Part shown: piece after piece, positions 31,601 to 46,233 of the stretch
Layout: the number at the start of each line of letters is the position of its first letter
Position numbering within the stretch: the first letter of the stretch is position 1
NCBI RefSeq assembly: GCF_000151315.2
Contig: NW_011887294.1
Coordinates: 132,384 to 196,383 of the forward strand
Direction: 5' to 3'
From: Capsaspora owczarzaki ATCC 30864
Lineage: Eukaryota > Opisthokonta > Filasterea
DNA: 64,000 bases
The notes under the pieces: model-generated
What the model was told of the DNA's origin: nothing
What the model saw: the letters and a program-made list of their open reading frames with translations, nothing else
Databases searched by the model: none
Translations under genes and position numbers: made by a program

Positions 31601-33086
31601 CTGCTTCGTAAAAGGAGGACGGCAGCTGACTTCGGCGAACGTTGGAACGGCGCCCCAGCGTCATGGAGCCGCCTGCGCCGAGGAGCGAGATGTTGCCGGT
31701 GGCGATTGCCTGTTGCAGCGCGTCCTGCTGGTCTTCGGCGTATCGGAACACGGAAGTGCGTCGCTTGTCAAACTGCTCGCGCAGCTGTGCGTACTGTGTT
31801 TGGAGTGAGATGACGACTTGCTTTTGGGCCTCAATCCTCTGCGTGATTGATGATGTGAAGGAAGCAAGCGAACGGTGAGCGAGCACTTTACCACAAAAAC
31901 AAAAAACGACAAACAAGTCGGCGACTCAACAAATTTGACACCACCACCACCCCCTTTGCTGCGCCAAAATAGGCTTCTTTTCACCGTTCATTTGCAACAC
32001 AATCACAAAGGGGGCTTGTTTGCTTGGAATTTAGACCAAACAAGCAAAAACAACAATGTCAAACACACCTTTTCTGATACAGCGCCCTTGTTGTTTGCGC
32101 GAGTGCGCTCCATTGTCTGCCAAGAGGAAAGAGGAAGAGGACGGCATCAGAGTGAGTTTCTCATGGTTGGCACAAGCGATAGAGGCAGAGAGAGGCAGAG
32201 AGACAGAGATGGGTGGAGAATGCGGAGATGGATGCGGTTTCAGTTCCAAAGATGGCTGCAGGCACAACTTCCCGACTGACTCCTCCTGCTCTATCCTTAT
32301 TCTGCTTTGTTTTCCTGTGAGCTTGAGACCCAGCGTGAGTGGTTCATGTCGCACACTAGAGAGGGAATGGAGGGGTTGGAGATCGATGCGGTTTGAGCTG
32401 TTTGAGCTGTTTGAGCACTGGCATTCTTGCGTCTCAGTCAATGACGATCAGCCAATCTCCCCCCCCTCTTCCGTCGCGCGCTCGATGCGTGGTATTATCA
32501 TAGTAAAGTCCAGCCACCACCATCGTGAAGGGTGATGGGATGGGCTTGGTCTGCTCGGACAATGCGTCAGCAGCTGCGTGATCAACACTCACGCCTTGGA
32601 AATGAAAAAAAAAAATGTACAATGCAAACCTCGCTCACTCTCTCACTCTCACTCTCTCACTCTCACTCTCGCTTCTGAAGCCAGCGATCAAAGTCGCTGA
32701 TGATGACAGAGCAAAGGGGGCTTGCTTGACACTGTTCCATCACTCGCTCTCTCGCTTTTTCGCTCTCTCGCTCTCTCATTCACGCTGCTTCTGGTCCTCC
32801 TGCTGTCGCTGGGTTTTCCACCACACACCTTGAAGCGGTCGAGCTCTTGTGCGAGCATCTTCTCAATGACAGAGGACTGGACGTCAAACCAGCCCCGCGG
32901 AGTGCCGCGTGTCGACCCCTGGGTCAGATTGCTGTACGACAGGGGGCCGCTCGGCGACGTCGGTTGCGATGTGAGGTTGCTCAAGCTGGCACTCTCGGCA
33001 CTGCTCTTCATCCCAGGCATGATGATCTGCGGCGCTGGCGAGTCCACGTCCGGCGACCGTGGCTTTGGCGGCGAGTCGTTGGCCAT
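28635..33086 (-). CDS. Ras-family guanine nucleotide exchange factor (RasGEF-N + CDC25 domains)
   Basis: Exons 33086-32829, 32116-32069, 31838-31065, 30883-30155, 30055-29843, 29737-29582, 29478-28893 and 28816-28635, giving 981 residues. Ser/Pro-rich N-terminus; coiled coil at about residues 103-135 (EAQKQVVISLQTQYAQLREQ); acidic Ser-rich linker. RasGEF-N covers about 315-460 (VVVAGTLDGLLAHLV, TYTMGFLFAYRIFISPV, RTTRIMLLRYLMLFRIWVQQ). A Ser/Pro linker of about 140 residues follows. The CDC25 catalytic domain is at about 645-930: ISKSLDKIAANLVWRDYH, LFAAVQPEEFVMHL, ERCKAIEKFIKIARQCLKYN, FNCLMAILSGLNNSSVQRLK, FVPFFTLAIKDLYVLNDANP and INFHKLSTIAERI. It activates a Ras or Rap GTPase by expelling GDP; the substrate cannot be told from sequence. 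No PH, DEP or RA domain is seen. The first intron is unusually long (about 710 bp) for this window. Confidence 0.92.
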
Positions 33087-33836
33087 TGTGTGTGCGTGTG
33101 CGTGCGTGTGTGTGTGTGCAATGAAATGAAGTGAGCGGAAAATGAAATGGAGAAAAAAAAAAGAAAAAAAAAAAAAAGACTGTTGCACGCATTCTTTGCT
33201 CTCTGCTTTTTTGTCCCGCCTTCTTTGCTATCGACGCTTTTACCATTCAACGAAACAAAATATGCGTGTGTCAGCAACGAAAAAAAGCAGAAGAGCAGAG
33301 TATTGAAAAAAGGAGGAACACAATGCCAATCCAACGATGGAATGAGAAAAAGGAAAAAAGGAGAAGGAGAAAAAATCAGCGAAAAATCATTGAGGATCTG
33401 AAAGGGCGAATAGAGTCAAAAACACCGAAGGGAAGCTGTTTGAAGAGAGAGAGGGGAAGCGAGCAGGGGGAGCCTCGCTTTATCAGAGCAAAGTGAGAGA
33501 GATGATGATGAACACGGGGAAAAAATAATGGAAGAAAACGACTAGGAAACGAAGCTGCGTTGCTGAGGGCGGAAGAGACAAAAAAAAAAAGAAAAAAAAA
33601 AAGAAAAAAAGAAAAAAAAAGTGTCAAAAACGGCGAAATTGTCGTTGTTAGGAAAGCGCAATCACACCATGTGCGAAAAAGCAAAGAGGACGATGGTGAA
33701 TAAGAGACGGCCAAGTGAATTGGAGTACGAACACACACACACGCCGAGAAAGACAACACAAAACAGAGCAACAACTGAAAACCCTGAAAACCGGAGAACG
33801 AAAAGCGCGGACACCCCGAAAGGGAGCAAAAACGCC

Positions 33837-35975
33837 TCAGTGCGACTGGTCGTCGGAATACTCCCCAGACGCAAGGAGCTGCGCTTTGAGCGCAAAATAC
33901 ACCTCAAGACGCTGCACGGCGTACTCGACATAGCCAAAGGCAATGTCGGAGGTCGCGGCCTGAACAATCGACCACACCGACCACATGAAATGCGACGCCA
34001 AGACGTAGGCGTTGACCTCACGGACCACGCGAGCAACCTCGTCCGGCGTGATTGGAGAGGTGCGAATGGATGCTGCGCGTCGGACCTGGGGAGCGGCAGA
34101 CGCGGCGGCTGTTGTTGTTGTTGCAGTCGCTGTTGGTCGATCGCTGTCATCGTCATCGCCTTCAAACAAGGAGGCTGCGACGCGATCGTCGACGCATTCC
34201 CACGCACTGAGATAGCTTTGGATGAAAATCTCTTGCTGCGCACGCGTTGGAAAGTCCTTCCCAGTGATGGAAAAGTACGGCGCCGCGTCCACGTTATAGT
34301 CAATGCTCCATTCGCAAAAATGGTTGGCAATGTCAAAGGCGCGGTAGTTGTACGCGCCGTACTCGTAGTCGATGAATCGCAGTGGCCGGCGGCGGAAGCT
34401 TGTGTCGCGAGCAGAGCTTGGTTCGAGAATGTTTCCCTCCTGTGTGTGATGGCGGAACGAAAATTGCGAGATGGAAAACAAGCAGAAGGGGAGGATTGGG
34501 GGGGGGGTTCAGCACTTGAGTATTTGGCGCGCAACTGCCCAAAGTGCAACATCTTCAGGGCTGCACTACGAAACACGCTCCGAACAAAGCGAATAACAGC
34601 GGACCTACCTGAAGGTCGTTGTGGCAAAATACAACAGGAGACGGAACCCGAAGCAAAAACGCCTTGAGCCACTGAGCCTCTGCAGTGCCAAAATCGGTCG
34701 TGGTCAAATCCAACAAGAGCTTCAGATCGTTGGCGGACAGAGGGCGCGTCACGTTGATGGGAGACTCGCGCGTGGCGGTGCGACCGACGCGATCGGGAAT
34801 ATTTGTACCAGAGTGAGTCGAACGAATGCGTGCTAGACCGTCGTTGAGGTCGGAATTGCTGCGCGATCGGGACGGCTGCGCCGGTGGAACGGCCAGCTGC
34901 GAGCTGGCCAGTGCTGGTTGAGCCTCTGCCATCGACACTCTCAACACCTCGGCCGCCATGGCTTGCCACCGCTCAATGTAGACAAACAGGCACGGCTGCT
35001 TCGACAGCGGGAGAGGGAACGAATGAAACGCGGCGAGTCGACGAGCAATGTTGCGCGACAGGTCGGCAATCGCGAGGTCTTTCCGCTGCAGCGTTCGTGA
35101 CTCGATGAATTCTAGCGTTTGGAAGTCGGGTAGTTCAAGAGCGTTGGTTTGTACTTGAGTGGTGCAGAACGTAGTAGAGAAAACAGCCGAGCGTGTCAGG
35201 ATTTTGGCGTACCTTCGATGCGGCCTTCCGTGAAGATGCCGTGGAGCTCGGGCCCTACTCGCCGCTCAGCCAGAATGGCAAAGATAATGTTGTCATGTTC
35301 TCGGGAGACGAATGCACTGTCTGTTGAACCGAGTACAGTACAGGTACCAACATTTCAGTGTGGAACCAATCACAATCGCGTTCGTCCCGCCGTTCAATCA
35401 TCCCCGCCACTCAACCATCCTTTCGAATTTGCCTTACCACCGCCATACAGCCGCAGCAGGACGCAGGACGGAACCTCCTGGTCGTCGGAGGCTGACGCTG
35501 TCGCAGGCACTCCCACTCGGTTGCGATTGACGCAGCGATACAGCTGGTTTGACAATCCGCCTCTGTGTTGCAACAAGTTCCAAGCACATGTCAGTATGTG
35601 TGCGACCATCACAGCAACCACAGAGCGCAGAGTAGCGCGAGCGAGACAGCCAGGGTATCGACGCCATTTGCTCGCATCAGTCAAAGTAAAATAGCCATTG
35701 GCAGCATCACCGCTGCGATTCCATAGTATGGTGTGTATTACTTGATGGGAGAGAACTCGAACTGCTCGGGCGTGAGATTGGACCAGCCGTGGACGTACCT
35801 GCAGGCATCAAAGCAGACAGAAAAGCAGTGAAGGTTTAGTAAGAGTTCAATTTGATTAAAAAATGACTTGGAGTTACCACATTCTGACTAATTCAACGCA
35901 AATCAGGTATCAAACTTACAGTCTGCACCAGTTCAACGCGCGCTGAGCGAGCTGCGCCAACTCGTCAATGTTCAT
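33837..35975 (-). CDS. Choline/ethanolamine kinase
   Basis: Six exons, 35975-35920, 35798-35742, 35562-35438, 35320-35213, 35111-34609 and 34439-33837, give 483 residues. Recognisable steps of the fold are GGLSNQLYRC and VLLRLYGG (ATP-binding N-lobe), NIIFAILAERRVGPELHGIF with EGRIEEF, the catalytic Brenner motif VVFCHNDLQ (about residue 279), and the choline-kinase motif RFIDYEYGAYNYRAFDIANHF. The enzyme phosphorylates choline or ethanolamine in the first step of the Kennedy pathway to phosphatidylcholine and phosphatidylethanolamine. Two inserts make it longer than usual: a Ser/Arg-rich one of about 60 residues before the Brenner motif (QPSRSRSNSDLNDG) and an Asp/Thr/Ala-rich one near the C-terminus (EGDDDDSDRPTATATTTTAA). 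Choline versus ethanolamine preference cannot be decided. The start codon is only 83 bp from that of the aldo-keto reductase. Confidence 0.92.
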
Positions 35976-36058
35976 CACTCTGAGTTTTGTTGTTGCTTTC
36001 AAACAAAATAAGAACTGACATTCATTCAGTCCTCGTTTTTTTTTTTTTGATTTGACAA
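35976..36058. promoter_or_regulatory. 83-bp bidirectional promoter
   Basis: The ATGs of the choline kinase (-) and the aldo-keto reductase (+) are separated by 83 bp. The interval contains a T-tract (about 36035-36048). Both 5' UTRs and the core promoter elements must fit here or overlap the first exons. Confidence 0.65.
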
Positions 36059-37678
<1,620 letters not shown>

Positions 37679-37944
37679 AAAGTAACATTGCGACGATCAA
37701 ACATCAAACAAGCGGAAACAAAAATCCAAGCAAGCTCGGCTGCTTTTTTCGCTGTTGTTTGTGGTGTCAATTCCTTTTTTGCTTTCTTGAGTGAATGAGT
37801 TAGTGAATGAGTTTGACTTTTTGTCCAAAATCTTCGAACAATCCATACAAAAATCCTTGCAAAAATCCTTACAAAAACCCATCTTCATTTCATTTCATTG
37901 TTCTTCCATTACTCTTTCTTTCTTTCTTTTTGTTTTTTCTCCCA

Positions 37945-40900
37945 ATGCAGCCGCGGTCTCCGCCGACGCGCCATTCGGTGTCGGTCTGCGTGCCGCGTCG
38001 CTCTTTGCCACTCTTGCAAGCTGTGCTTGTCGCGGTGGTTGTCTGCCTCGCTGCGACTCCCTCTGGTAAGCAAAGAGCTTTAATAGCTCGCCTTATTTAC
38101 CGCTCTTCTCTCTCTGCCCCTCTCTCTCTCTCACTCACTCCCCGCCAATACCACTGTGCGTCTGTGCGCTTTCCATGCCTCTTGACTTTGTGGGGTTTGT
38201 GAGCAAAAGTCGAGTCAATGGACGAAGAGTGAAGTGGAGTGGAGTGGAGAGTGGGTTTTTATGTGATTGGATTCCGCTCACTCACTCTCATCACTATCCA
38301 CCACTCACCGCTCACCACCTCATGATTCACTTTTACAGACAACTCAGAGTGCATTTTGAGCTTTGGGGGGAAGTGTGAGTGGGAAACAGGCGAACGAAAG
38401 AGCACTTTTTTTGGATTTTTTGCGGCTTTTTTTCTTTTTTTTTTTTTTTGGTTTTTGTTTGGATTTAGGGTTTGGTAGTTTGGATGGTTGACTTTAGTAT
38501 AACATTCCTCGTCTAAACGCGGGTCGTTCATTCTCGCCCTTCTTCTTCCTCCACTCCTCTCCCATCCCTGTCGCTTGCTGCCAACCTTCTGTGGTCATCT
38601 CTCTCTCTCTCTCTCTCTTCTTTTTCTGCCTCGGCTTGAAAACGTGTCATTGGACCATGGTCGCTCACCTTCCTCATCTCATCTTCGCCCCAATACAGCG
38701 CTCGCCAACACCTGCAGTCCCTCACCGGCCACGGTGACCAACGCGAACGTGTACGGATCGCTCATCGCAACATGCTCGTTTACCGGGTCGGGTACAAGCT
38801 GCCCTGGCAGCAATCCGTACGTTGTCACGAACGTTACTGGCGGCAACCCGTCGTTCACCAGCGCCCTGAAGGACGAGCTGTCTCCTGTTGCTGGTGGAAA
38901 CGCCAAGACGAGCGAGATTCGCTTGCTAAACATTTTCCGATTCCGCAATGCTCAAGGCACTTACACGGTGACGGTCAAGCCGTGCTCGGATGCCACGACA
39001 ACATTCACCCTTACCATATCCGACTTCACGTCGGCAACCTTCTCGCCTTCGACGGCCACGATTGATGAAAACACTGCTGCAAACACGAATGTGGCCACCC
39101 TCACGACCAGTTGCACCAGTCCCGGCTTTTCAATCATTTCCCAATCGACCAGCGGCTTGTTCAAAATCACTGGCGACAAGCTCCAGGTGAACAACGCTGC
39201 CTTGCTCGACTATGAAACCATCAAGTACGGGACAGTGTCTGTCAACGTCACGGGCACAAACTGCGTGCTGGTCGAACGCACCATCAATGTGACCCTCAAT
39301 AATGTCGTCGAACCCCCGACCGGCATCAAGGTGGACGGCGTGACGATCGTTGATTCCGTCACCTCCATCAACATGAATGAAGAGTTGACGACGGCCTCCG
39401 CCCAGTTCACGGCAGTCACCCAAGAGGCAGGCACAGTCACGTACACACTGCTGCCCCTCGCCGGACAGACCGATTGCACCATCTCTGAAGCTTTCGGCAA
39501 CTGCAGCCACCTTTTGTTTGACATTACAGTCGACAACCGATTGCAACCGAGCGCTAGCGCCATCAGCTCGCGCCTGATCAACTACGAGTCGGAAAAGCTC
39601 ATTGACGTTGGCCGAACCTTTACTGTTTGTGTCCAGGCGACACAGGGCGGACTGAGCATCCAACGGCTTTTCAAAATCAATGTTCTCGACGTGCCTGAGG
39701 CACCGCGCGGCATCTTGGTCTCCGGCACGCTTCCTGAGAATTCGGCCACGATGGGCATGATTGGCTACGTCACTTGCGATGATGACGAGAAGGATGCAAC
39801 CCTGACCGCGACTGGTTTCCCTACCGATGCGAACATTGCGCTCGTCGTCAACTCGACTGCAGCGGTCGGGTCGCCGTACCGCTATTACCTCAACAAACTG
39901 ACCGCTGTCGAGTACGATTTCGAAACGAGCTCCCCTTACTCTTGGAGCATGGCAGTCACATGCGTCGATAGCGGCAGTCGAACGCTTCCCGTTGGAGCTA
40001 GTCCGTTTACCTTTTTCGTCACAAACGTCAATGAGGCGCCAAGCGCGCTTCGTTTCACATCTGGAAACCCCAGCGCTCGGACCACGATCAATGTCCTTGA
40101 AAATCTCAAAGGCTGCCACAACCTTGACATTGTCGACCCTGACGTGAACTTGGCGAGTGGAGACCCTTCCAACCGCTGCAATAGTGGCACTTACCCGTTT
40201 TGCAGCAACTCGTTCCAGCTGATTGTCGATGACCCGGACAGATTCTACACCACTACCACCCCTTCTCGCCAACTTTGCATCAACGCGACATTGGATTTCG
40301 AGACGACGCCCGTTGTGAACGTGTCGGTGCAGGTTTCAGACGCAGGCGGCGGAAACAACAACTTTATCATGTCGTTTATTCTGCAAAACGTGAACGAGCC
40401 GCCGTCAAACGTCGTGCTCTCGGCGACCAGCTTTGATGAAAACGTGCCGGGCAATACCTTGGTTGCAATTCTTTCGGCAGTCGATCCTGACGTTGGCGAC
40501 ACAATCGTCTTTGCTGTGAATGACACTGCCAACTTTGTCATCACAAACAGCGTCGAGCTACGCACCGCTGCGTCTGCCAGCTTTGATTACGAGACAAAGT
40601 CCGTCTACTACCTTCGCATCACCGTGACGGATTCGGGACCGACCTCGGTCGACTTTCCGGTGATCATCACCGTGAACAATGTGAACGAACCCGTCATCCC
40701 CGTTGCCATCACCCTGAACGGAACTGGCGGCGTGTTCACCGACTCGGAGGCCCTTCCCCCAACGCAGCTCGGTGTGGCGCTGTGTCGCGACCCCGAAAAC
40801 GAGTACATTAGTTACACTGTGGTGGAAGTGCTCAACCGCATCACGAGCGCCACCTCCAACAGTGTGACTGCCATTCAGAATCTTCTCTACTTCCAGCAGC

Positions 40901-43900
40901 CTGTGGCACCTGGCAACTACTCGTTGACAGTCCGATGCGTGGACTCGCTGTCGTCGCAGCCGGCAACCCAGACTGTCAACTTTGATGTCGTGTTTGTCAA
41001 TCGTCTGCCTACATCGTGCACATTGTCGCCCTACCTTCTTCCAGAGGACAAGATCGCGGCGTACGTTGTCGGCACCATATCGTGCGTCGACCCTGATGGT
41101 GACGCCCTGACCTATGCTCTCGACACTGTCGCCTCCAGCAACCGCTTTGTGCTCTGCAACGGAAACCAGATTTGCGTCTCGAGCATTGTCACAGCCAGTG
41201 CCAATCGCTTTGACTACGAGTCGGGCGCCGGAGACCTTTCGGTGACTGTGCTCGTGACGGATGCGTCCGGCACACCAACGCCATTCGCGCTTGACATTGA
41301 GCTCTCGAACGTCAACGAGGCCCCGACGTTCATCACCACAAGCGGTCTCTCCGTCACCAGGACGACTGGTATCAGCGCCCTTGTGGGCACCCTCTCGACC
41401 ATTGACCCAGACTTTGGTGACAGCTGGACCTACACCCTCTTGAACACGTTCGACTATGCATACTTTTCTCTGTCTGGAAGTCAGGTTCTCTCGCAGTACG
41501 CCAACTTTGACTTTATCACCAAACCCAACTACACCCTGCAAGTCACCACGACGGATGCTGAAGGCCTTTCGCTCACCCAACTCGTGACCGTGTACGTGAC
41601 GGAGAGCAACAATATTCCCACGGGCATTTTGCTTTCTGCCAACACGGTTCAGGAAAACAGCCCCGTCGGGACTGTGATTGGCACGCTCTCCACTGTCGAC
41701 CGAGATAATCGCACGCAGACCTATGCCTATACTCTGCTGGATAGCGCCTCGAATGTGTTTAGAATCGTCGGCGATCAGCTGCAAGTCAACTTGGCCGTGC
41801 TCAACTTTGAGAGTGTCGCGTCCTACCGCATCGCTGTCAAAACCACCGACAGTGGCACCCCTCCGTACTCGTTCGATGCGTTCTTTGACATTGCCCTGAC
41901 CAACCAGAACGAGTCGCCACAAAATGTCTACCTGACCTCGACCACCGTCGCCGAAAACTCCCCCTCAAACACTGTCGTCGGCACGTTGAGCTCGGACGAT
42001 CCCGATGCTGGCGCCGTCCTCACCTACTCGGTCGTGGGTGTTGGCAACTCGAGCACCGTGTTTGGCTGCTCTGGCAACCAGCTCATCGTCACGGGAGGTG
42101 GTCTCGACTTTGAAATGTACTCGTCGTACCAAGTGAGCGTCCGAGTGAGCGATGGCACGCTGTCCGCCGTCAGCACATTCACCATTACCGTGACCAATGT
42201 CAACGAAGCCCCCACCGACATTGTCAGGGTCAGTGGTGGATCCGTCTCGGAAAACTCTGCCCAGGGTGTGGAGGTGGCCACGTTCCAAGCGATCGATCCC
42301 GACCGTCCGTCCGTGTTTTTGTTTGCGCTCGATGACTCTGCGGAAGGCTTCTTCACCATGGCCAGCAACGTGCTTCGCGTTGCCAAGGCCGGCCTGGACT
42401 ATGAGCGCAACACGAGCATGACGATTACGCTCCGCGCGACCGACTTGGGCGGAGCTCCCGGCGGCTTGTCTGTCGTCCGTCAGTTTGTCATCACCATTCT
42501 CAATGTGAATGAGCAGCCTGCGCCCACCTTGAGCGTCAATAGTGTGAATGAGCGTTCGCCCGTCGGCACCGAAGTCGGTGTCTTTTCTGCCAACGACCCG
42601 GACAATGCGCGCACCGTGACCCAGACCCACACCTTTGCCCTTCTCAATGATCAGTCTACCGGCGCGTTCACGGTCACGACGGATGGCAAACTGCTCGTCG
42701 CTCGTGCGGGCATCAGTGCGTCCGGCTACGCCAATTCGCAGATTACGGTTCAAATTTCCGTCACTGACAGCGGCTCGCCCGTGATTACCTTTATTACGAG
42801 CTTTGTCATTACCATCATCAACGTCAACGATGCGCCGACACGCATCAGCTTCTCGGCCAGCTCGGTGCCCGAAAACGCTCCTGCAAATTACCTCATCAAC
42901 ACGTTCTCAACGTCCGACCTGGATCCGGAAGATACCCACACTTACACGCTCATCAACGACACTTGCAATGCGTTTGCGATTAGTGGCAGTGCGCTCATCG
43001 TCCGCCCCAACGCGACCATTGACTATGAGGCACACTACCCGGACACGTCCTGCGTATTTGCTGTGCGCTCCACGGACTCTGGCACCCCGCCGCTCTCTGT
43101 CGAGCGCATCTTCACGATTGCCATTACCGATGTCAACGAAGCGCCAACCGGTGTGCTCTTTACTCCTTTCGTGCCCCTCCGCGAAAACGAAGTCAACACG
43201 ATCATCGGCAACTTGACGTGCCTGGACCCCGACCGCGGCCAGACGTTCAAGTTCTCCATCATTGTCAACCCAGGCACCGACTCGTACTTTGTCATTGTGG
43301 ATACGAACAAGGTGCAAATCAAGTACCAGGTCGATTACGAGCTGAATCCTTTCGTTGCCGTGCAATTCCAGTGCACGGACAGCGGCACGCCTCCGCTTGC
43401 CATCAGCCAGACTGTGAATCTGAACGTCACCAACGTGAATGAACAGCCTGCAAACATTCTTCTTTCCAACATGTCCATTCCCGAAACGGCCGCGGTTGGA
43501 ACGGTGGTTGGCAAGGTGACGGTGGATGATCCAGACGTCGGCGACACCTTCATCATTGAGTTGATGGCCAGTGCCAACGGTCGCTTCCGGCTTGAGAATG
43601 CGACGGGACCTGGCGGGATTGTGACCAATCTTGTTGTGAACGCAACGCTCTTGACTGCCGCCCGCGACCGCTCTGCTCGCGTCACCATTCGCGCCACCGA
43701 CTCGGGCGGCCTGTTCCGCACATTGAACTTTGACCTCGCTCTCACCTACGTCAACCTTCCGCCAACCGGTGTGTCCATCACGGTCGGCGAGTTTTCCGAA
43801 ACGATCGCCGTAGGCACGTATGTCGGCACGCTCATCGTTGCCGACATGGACGCTGGCCAAAACCACACTTGCACGCTGGTGGATAATGACTCTGGCACAT

Positions 43901-45601
43901 TCTCGCTCGTGAACAATGATCTGTATATCGCCTCTGTGGCGACCATTGATTACGAGGCCGCCCCGACGCACTCGGTCAAGCTGATGTGCACAGACAACGA
44001 AGGTCTGGGCTTCGCGACTCCTCAGACGCTCGTCCTGAGCGTTCGCGACGTGAACGAAGCCGGTCTGTCCATCCTGCCCAACCCGACAGCCGTGTTGGAG
44101 ACGCTGTCCATTGGCGACGTGGTTGCTGTGCTCAGCACTCTCGACGACCCCGAGACGAGCCAGAGCCACACCTATGCCATCACCTCGCCCAACTGCCCCT
44201 TCACCATCACGGCCTTTGGCCCGGACTCGAGCAACCTCCGTCTGGCGCAGCCGTTGAATTTCGATCTTCAACCGAGCGTCTCCTGCATGATTAGCTCGAT
44301 CGACGACGGTTGGCCGCCGGCGGAACTCCCATTCAACCTGACCATTGGTGTGATTGGTAAGCAAGAAAACAACAATCTGTCGAAGGGAGCGGGGTGAATG
44401 TTGCATCGCGGAGTTGACTTGTGATGGAAAAACTCATCTGAATCTCGTTTGTGGCTTTTTTGGTGGCTCATTTTTTTGTCTGCTTTGCCTTCATGCGAAT
44501 GCCATCATGTTTTCTTGTAGACGTCAATCCGTGTTTGCTCCCTGCGGCCGGAAACTGTGGCGCGAACGCCATTTGTCAGAAGGCTGGACCCGGGCGCAGC
44601 AGTTGCGTTTGTACAGAAGGCTATGTGGGCGATGGCCTGACTTGCTCGCTGATTCCTGTTGGAGAAAGCATCGAGTGCATCGCGCCGCGAAACCGCGTGA
44701 GCTGCAACAAATGCCAAGTTGGCTTCCAAGTCAGTTCCTCCAGTGATCAATGCGGTCTTGTTGGCGGAGTCAAGTTTTGCACCCGTGCATGTGTTGGTAC
44801 GTAGTTGATTTGCGTTCAATGCGCAAACAGAAGAGCGATCGAATTGTAGAATTTTTGCGTGTGCGTTGGCCAAAAATACTGAGTTTTGTTGTTGCCGTGG
44901 ATCAACGTCAGATGTGGACGAATGCCTGCGTACCGACAACGGCCCTTGCTGCTCCGAGCTCACCTGCGAAAATCGCGATGGCTACTACAGCTGCACCGGA
45001 TTCGCTGTCCAGCCTGCGCTGGTGGAGCGATTCTTGACGACTTACCCGGAAACATCGCGTAGCGCTGTGCTCTGTGCATTGGCAACCCACCGCACCCACA
45101 ACGAGACAAACTTTGGAACCCTTGAGCAGCAAGTCTTTGGCGGTATGTTTTTCTTGAAACTTTTTTTTTTTTTTTTTTTTTGCTGTCGTATCGAGTTCTT
45201 CGTATTTTGCATGTCCTCACGAAATGCGTTCTTGTCATTTTCTTCTCTCTGTTGCTGCAGATGACGGAGCTGCTCTTAGTGCAGGAGCCATTGCTGGAAT
45301 CGTCATTGCGCTTTTGATTGTGGCGGTGATCGTCGCACTGGTTGTCTTGAAGCGACGCCGCGCTGCCGCCGCCCGCAAGCTGACTCAAAACGAAGAGGAG
45401 CAGCTGCAGGACCCGGCACTGGCAGCTGCCGTCACCCCGAAGACTCAAGAAGAAAAGCTGCTCGAAAAGGCGCGTCAGCTGGAGGCTCAACACGAGTCCC
45501 AGAGGCAGGCAAAGATCAGCGCCAACTTGGCCGTCTTTGACCAGATTGCTCGTCATAATGCGACGCAGCTCCACGCAGACCAGGGTGCTTCCCGGATTTA
45601 A
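37945..45601 (+). CDS. Transmembrane cadherin-repeat protein with 17 repeats and two EGF-like domains
   Basis: Five exons, 37945-38065, 38699-44356, 44521-44796, 44912-45142 and 45261-45601, give 2208 residues. Exon 1 encodes a signal peptide (LLQAVLVAVVVCLAATPS). After a short Cys-containing N-terminal domain, the 5.66-kb second exon encodes 17 tandem cadherin repeats by my count. Each shows an ENxP-like start, DPD, a LDYE/FDYE motif, DSGTPP and an NVNEAP linker, the calcium-ligand set. Two EGF-like modules follow (NPCLLPAAGNCGANAIC; DVDECLRTDNGPCC, the latter with calcium-binding consensus). Then come a membrane helix (AGAIAGIVIALLIVAVIVAL), a KRRR stop-transfer and a cytosolic tail of about 85 residues predicted helical (EEKLLEKARQLEAQHESQRQ). 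The tail ends in SRI, a class I PDZ-ligand pattern. No catenin-binding or laminin-G motif is seen. A role in calcium-dependent adhesion or prey/substrate contact is inferred. Confidence 0.93.
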
Positions 45602-46233
45602 TCCCCACGGGTCTTAAGATTGAGACGCTTGGTTTCTCTGTTTTGTTCTTCTTCTTCTTCTTTCCTTTTTTTTTCTTTTGCTTCCTCTTTCCTGGCTTTG
45701 TTTTCTTCTTTCCTCTACCTTTTGCTGCAACCCGTTATTCCAACCCTTTTTGATTTTGTTAGCTTGTTGTTTTGGTTTTTGTGATTCAACTCGTTTCGTT
45801 TTGTTCGGAACGTTCTGTTACTACTGCTGCTTTGTCACCCTAATTTCCCCCAACTTCCCCCTGTATTGTACGATGGCTATGCTTTGTTGTCTTGTTTGTT
45901 CTTGGCTTCTGCACATAAATCAGCTTTGCTTTTTTCTTTTTTTTTTGCTTTTTGTTTGTTGTTTTGTTGTTTTGTTCGTTTCAACCTACAGGCCATGTTG
46001 CTCAAAAAAAAAGTACAAGTGTATTCGAACTGATATCGGATGTAATGAAACGAAAACCCACAACCAAGCAGGGATGGAGGAAATAGCAAAAGGAAACGAG
46101 GGAAAACAAAAATCAACCAAAAGTACAAGCTTGTAAAAAGCTGCAAAACGTACAATCTAGAAATACGCAGTGATGATGATGATGATGATGATGAGACGAT
46201 GCGACGCGATTGGCGGGCATGAGCGCTTGTTGC
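45602..46233. other. Convergent 3' spacer between cadherin and Zn2Cys6 genes
   Basis: 632 bases between stop codons. The first 350 are T-rich (TTC and TTTG repeats), and a GATGAT repeat sits at 46169-46193. Nothing gene-like is visible. Confidence 0.6.

Noticed and set aside
42907-44406. 499-residue minus-strand ORF, and similar ones at 39130-40272, 40558-41922 and 41965-42753
   Set aside because: Antisense shadows of the repetitive cadherin exon; periodic Arg/Asp/His-rich composition mirrors the repeats.
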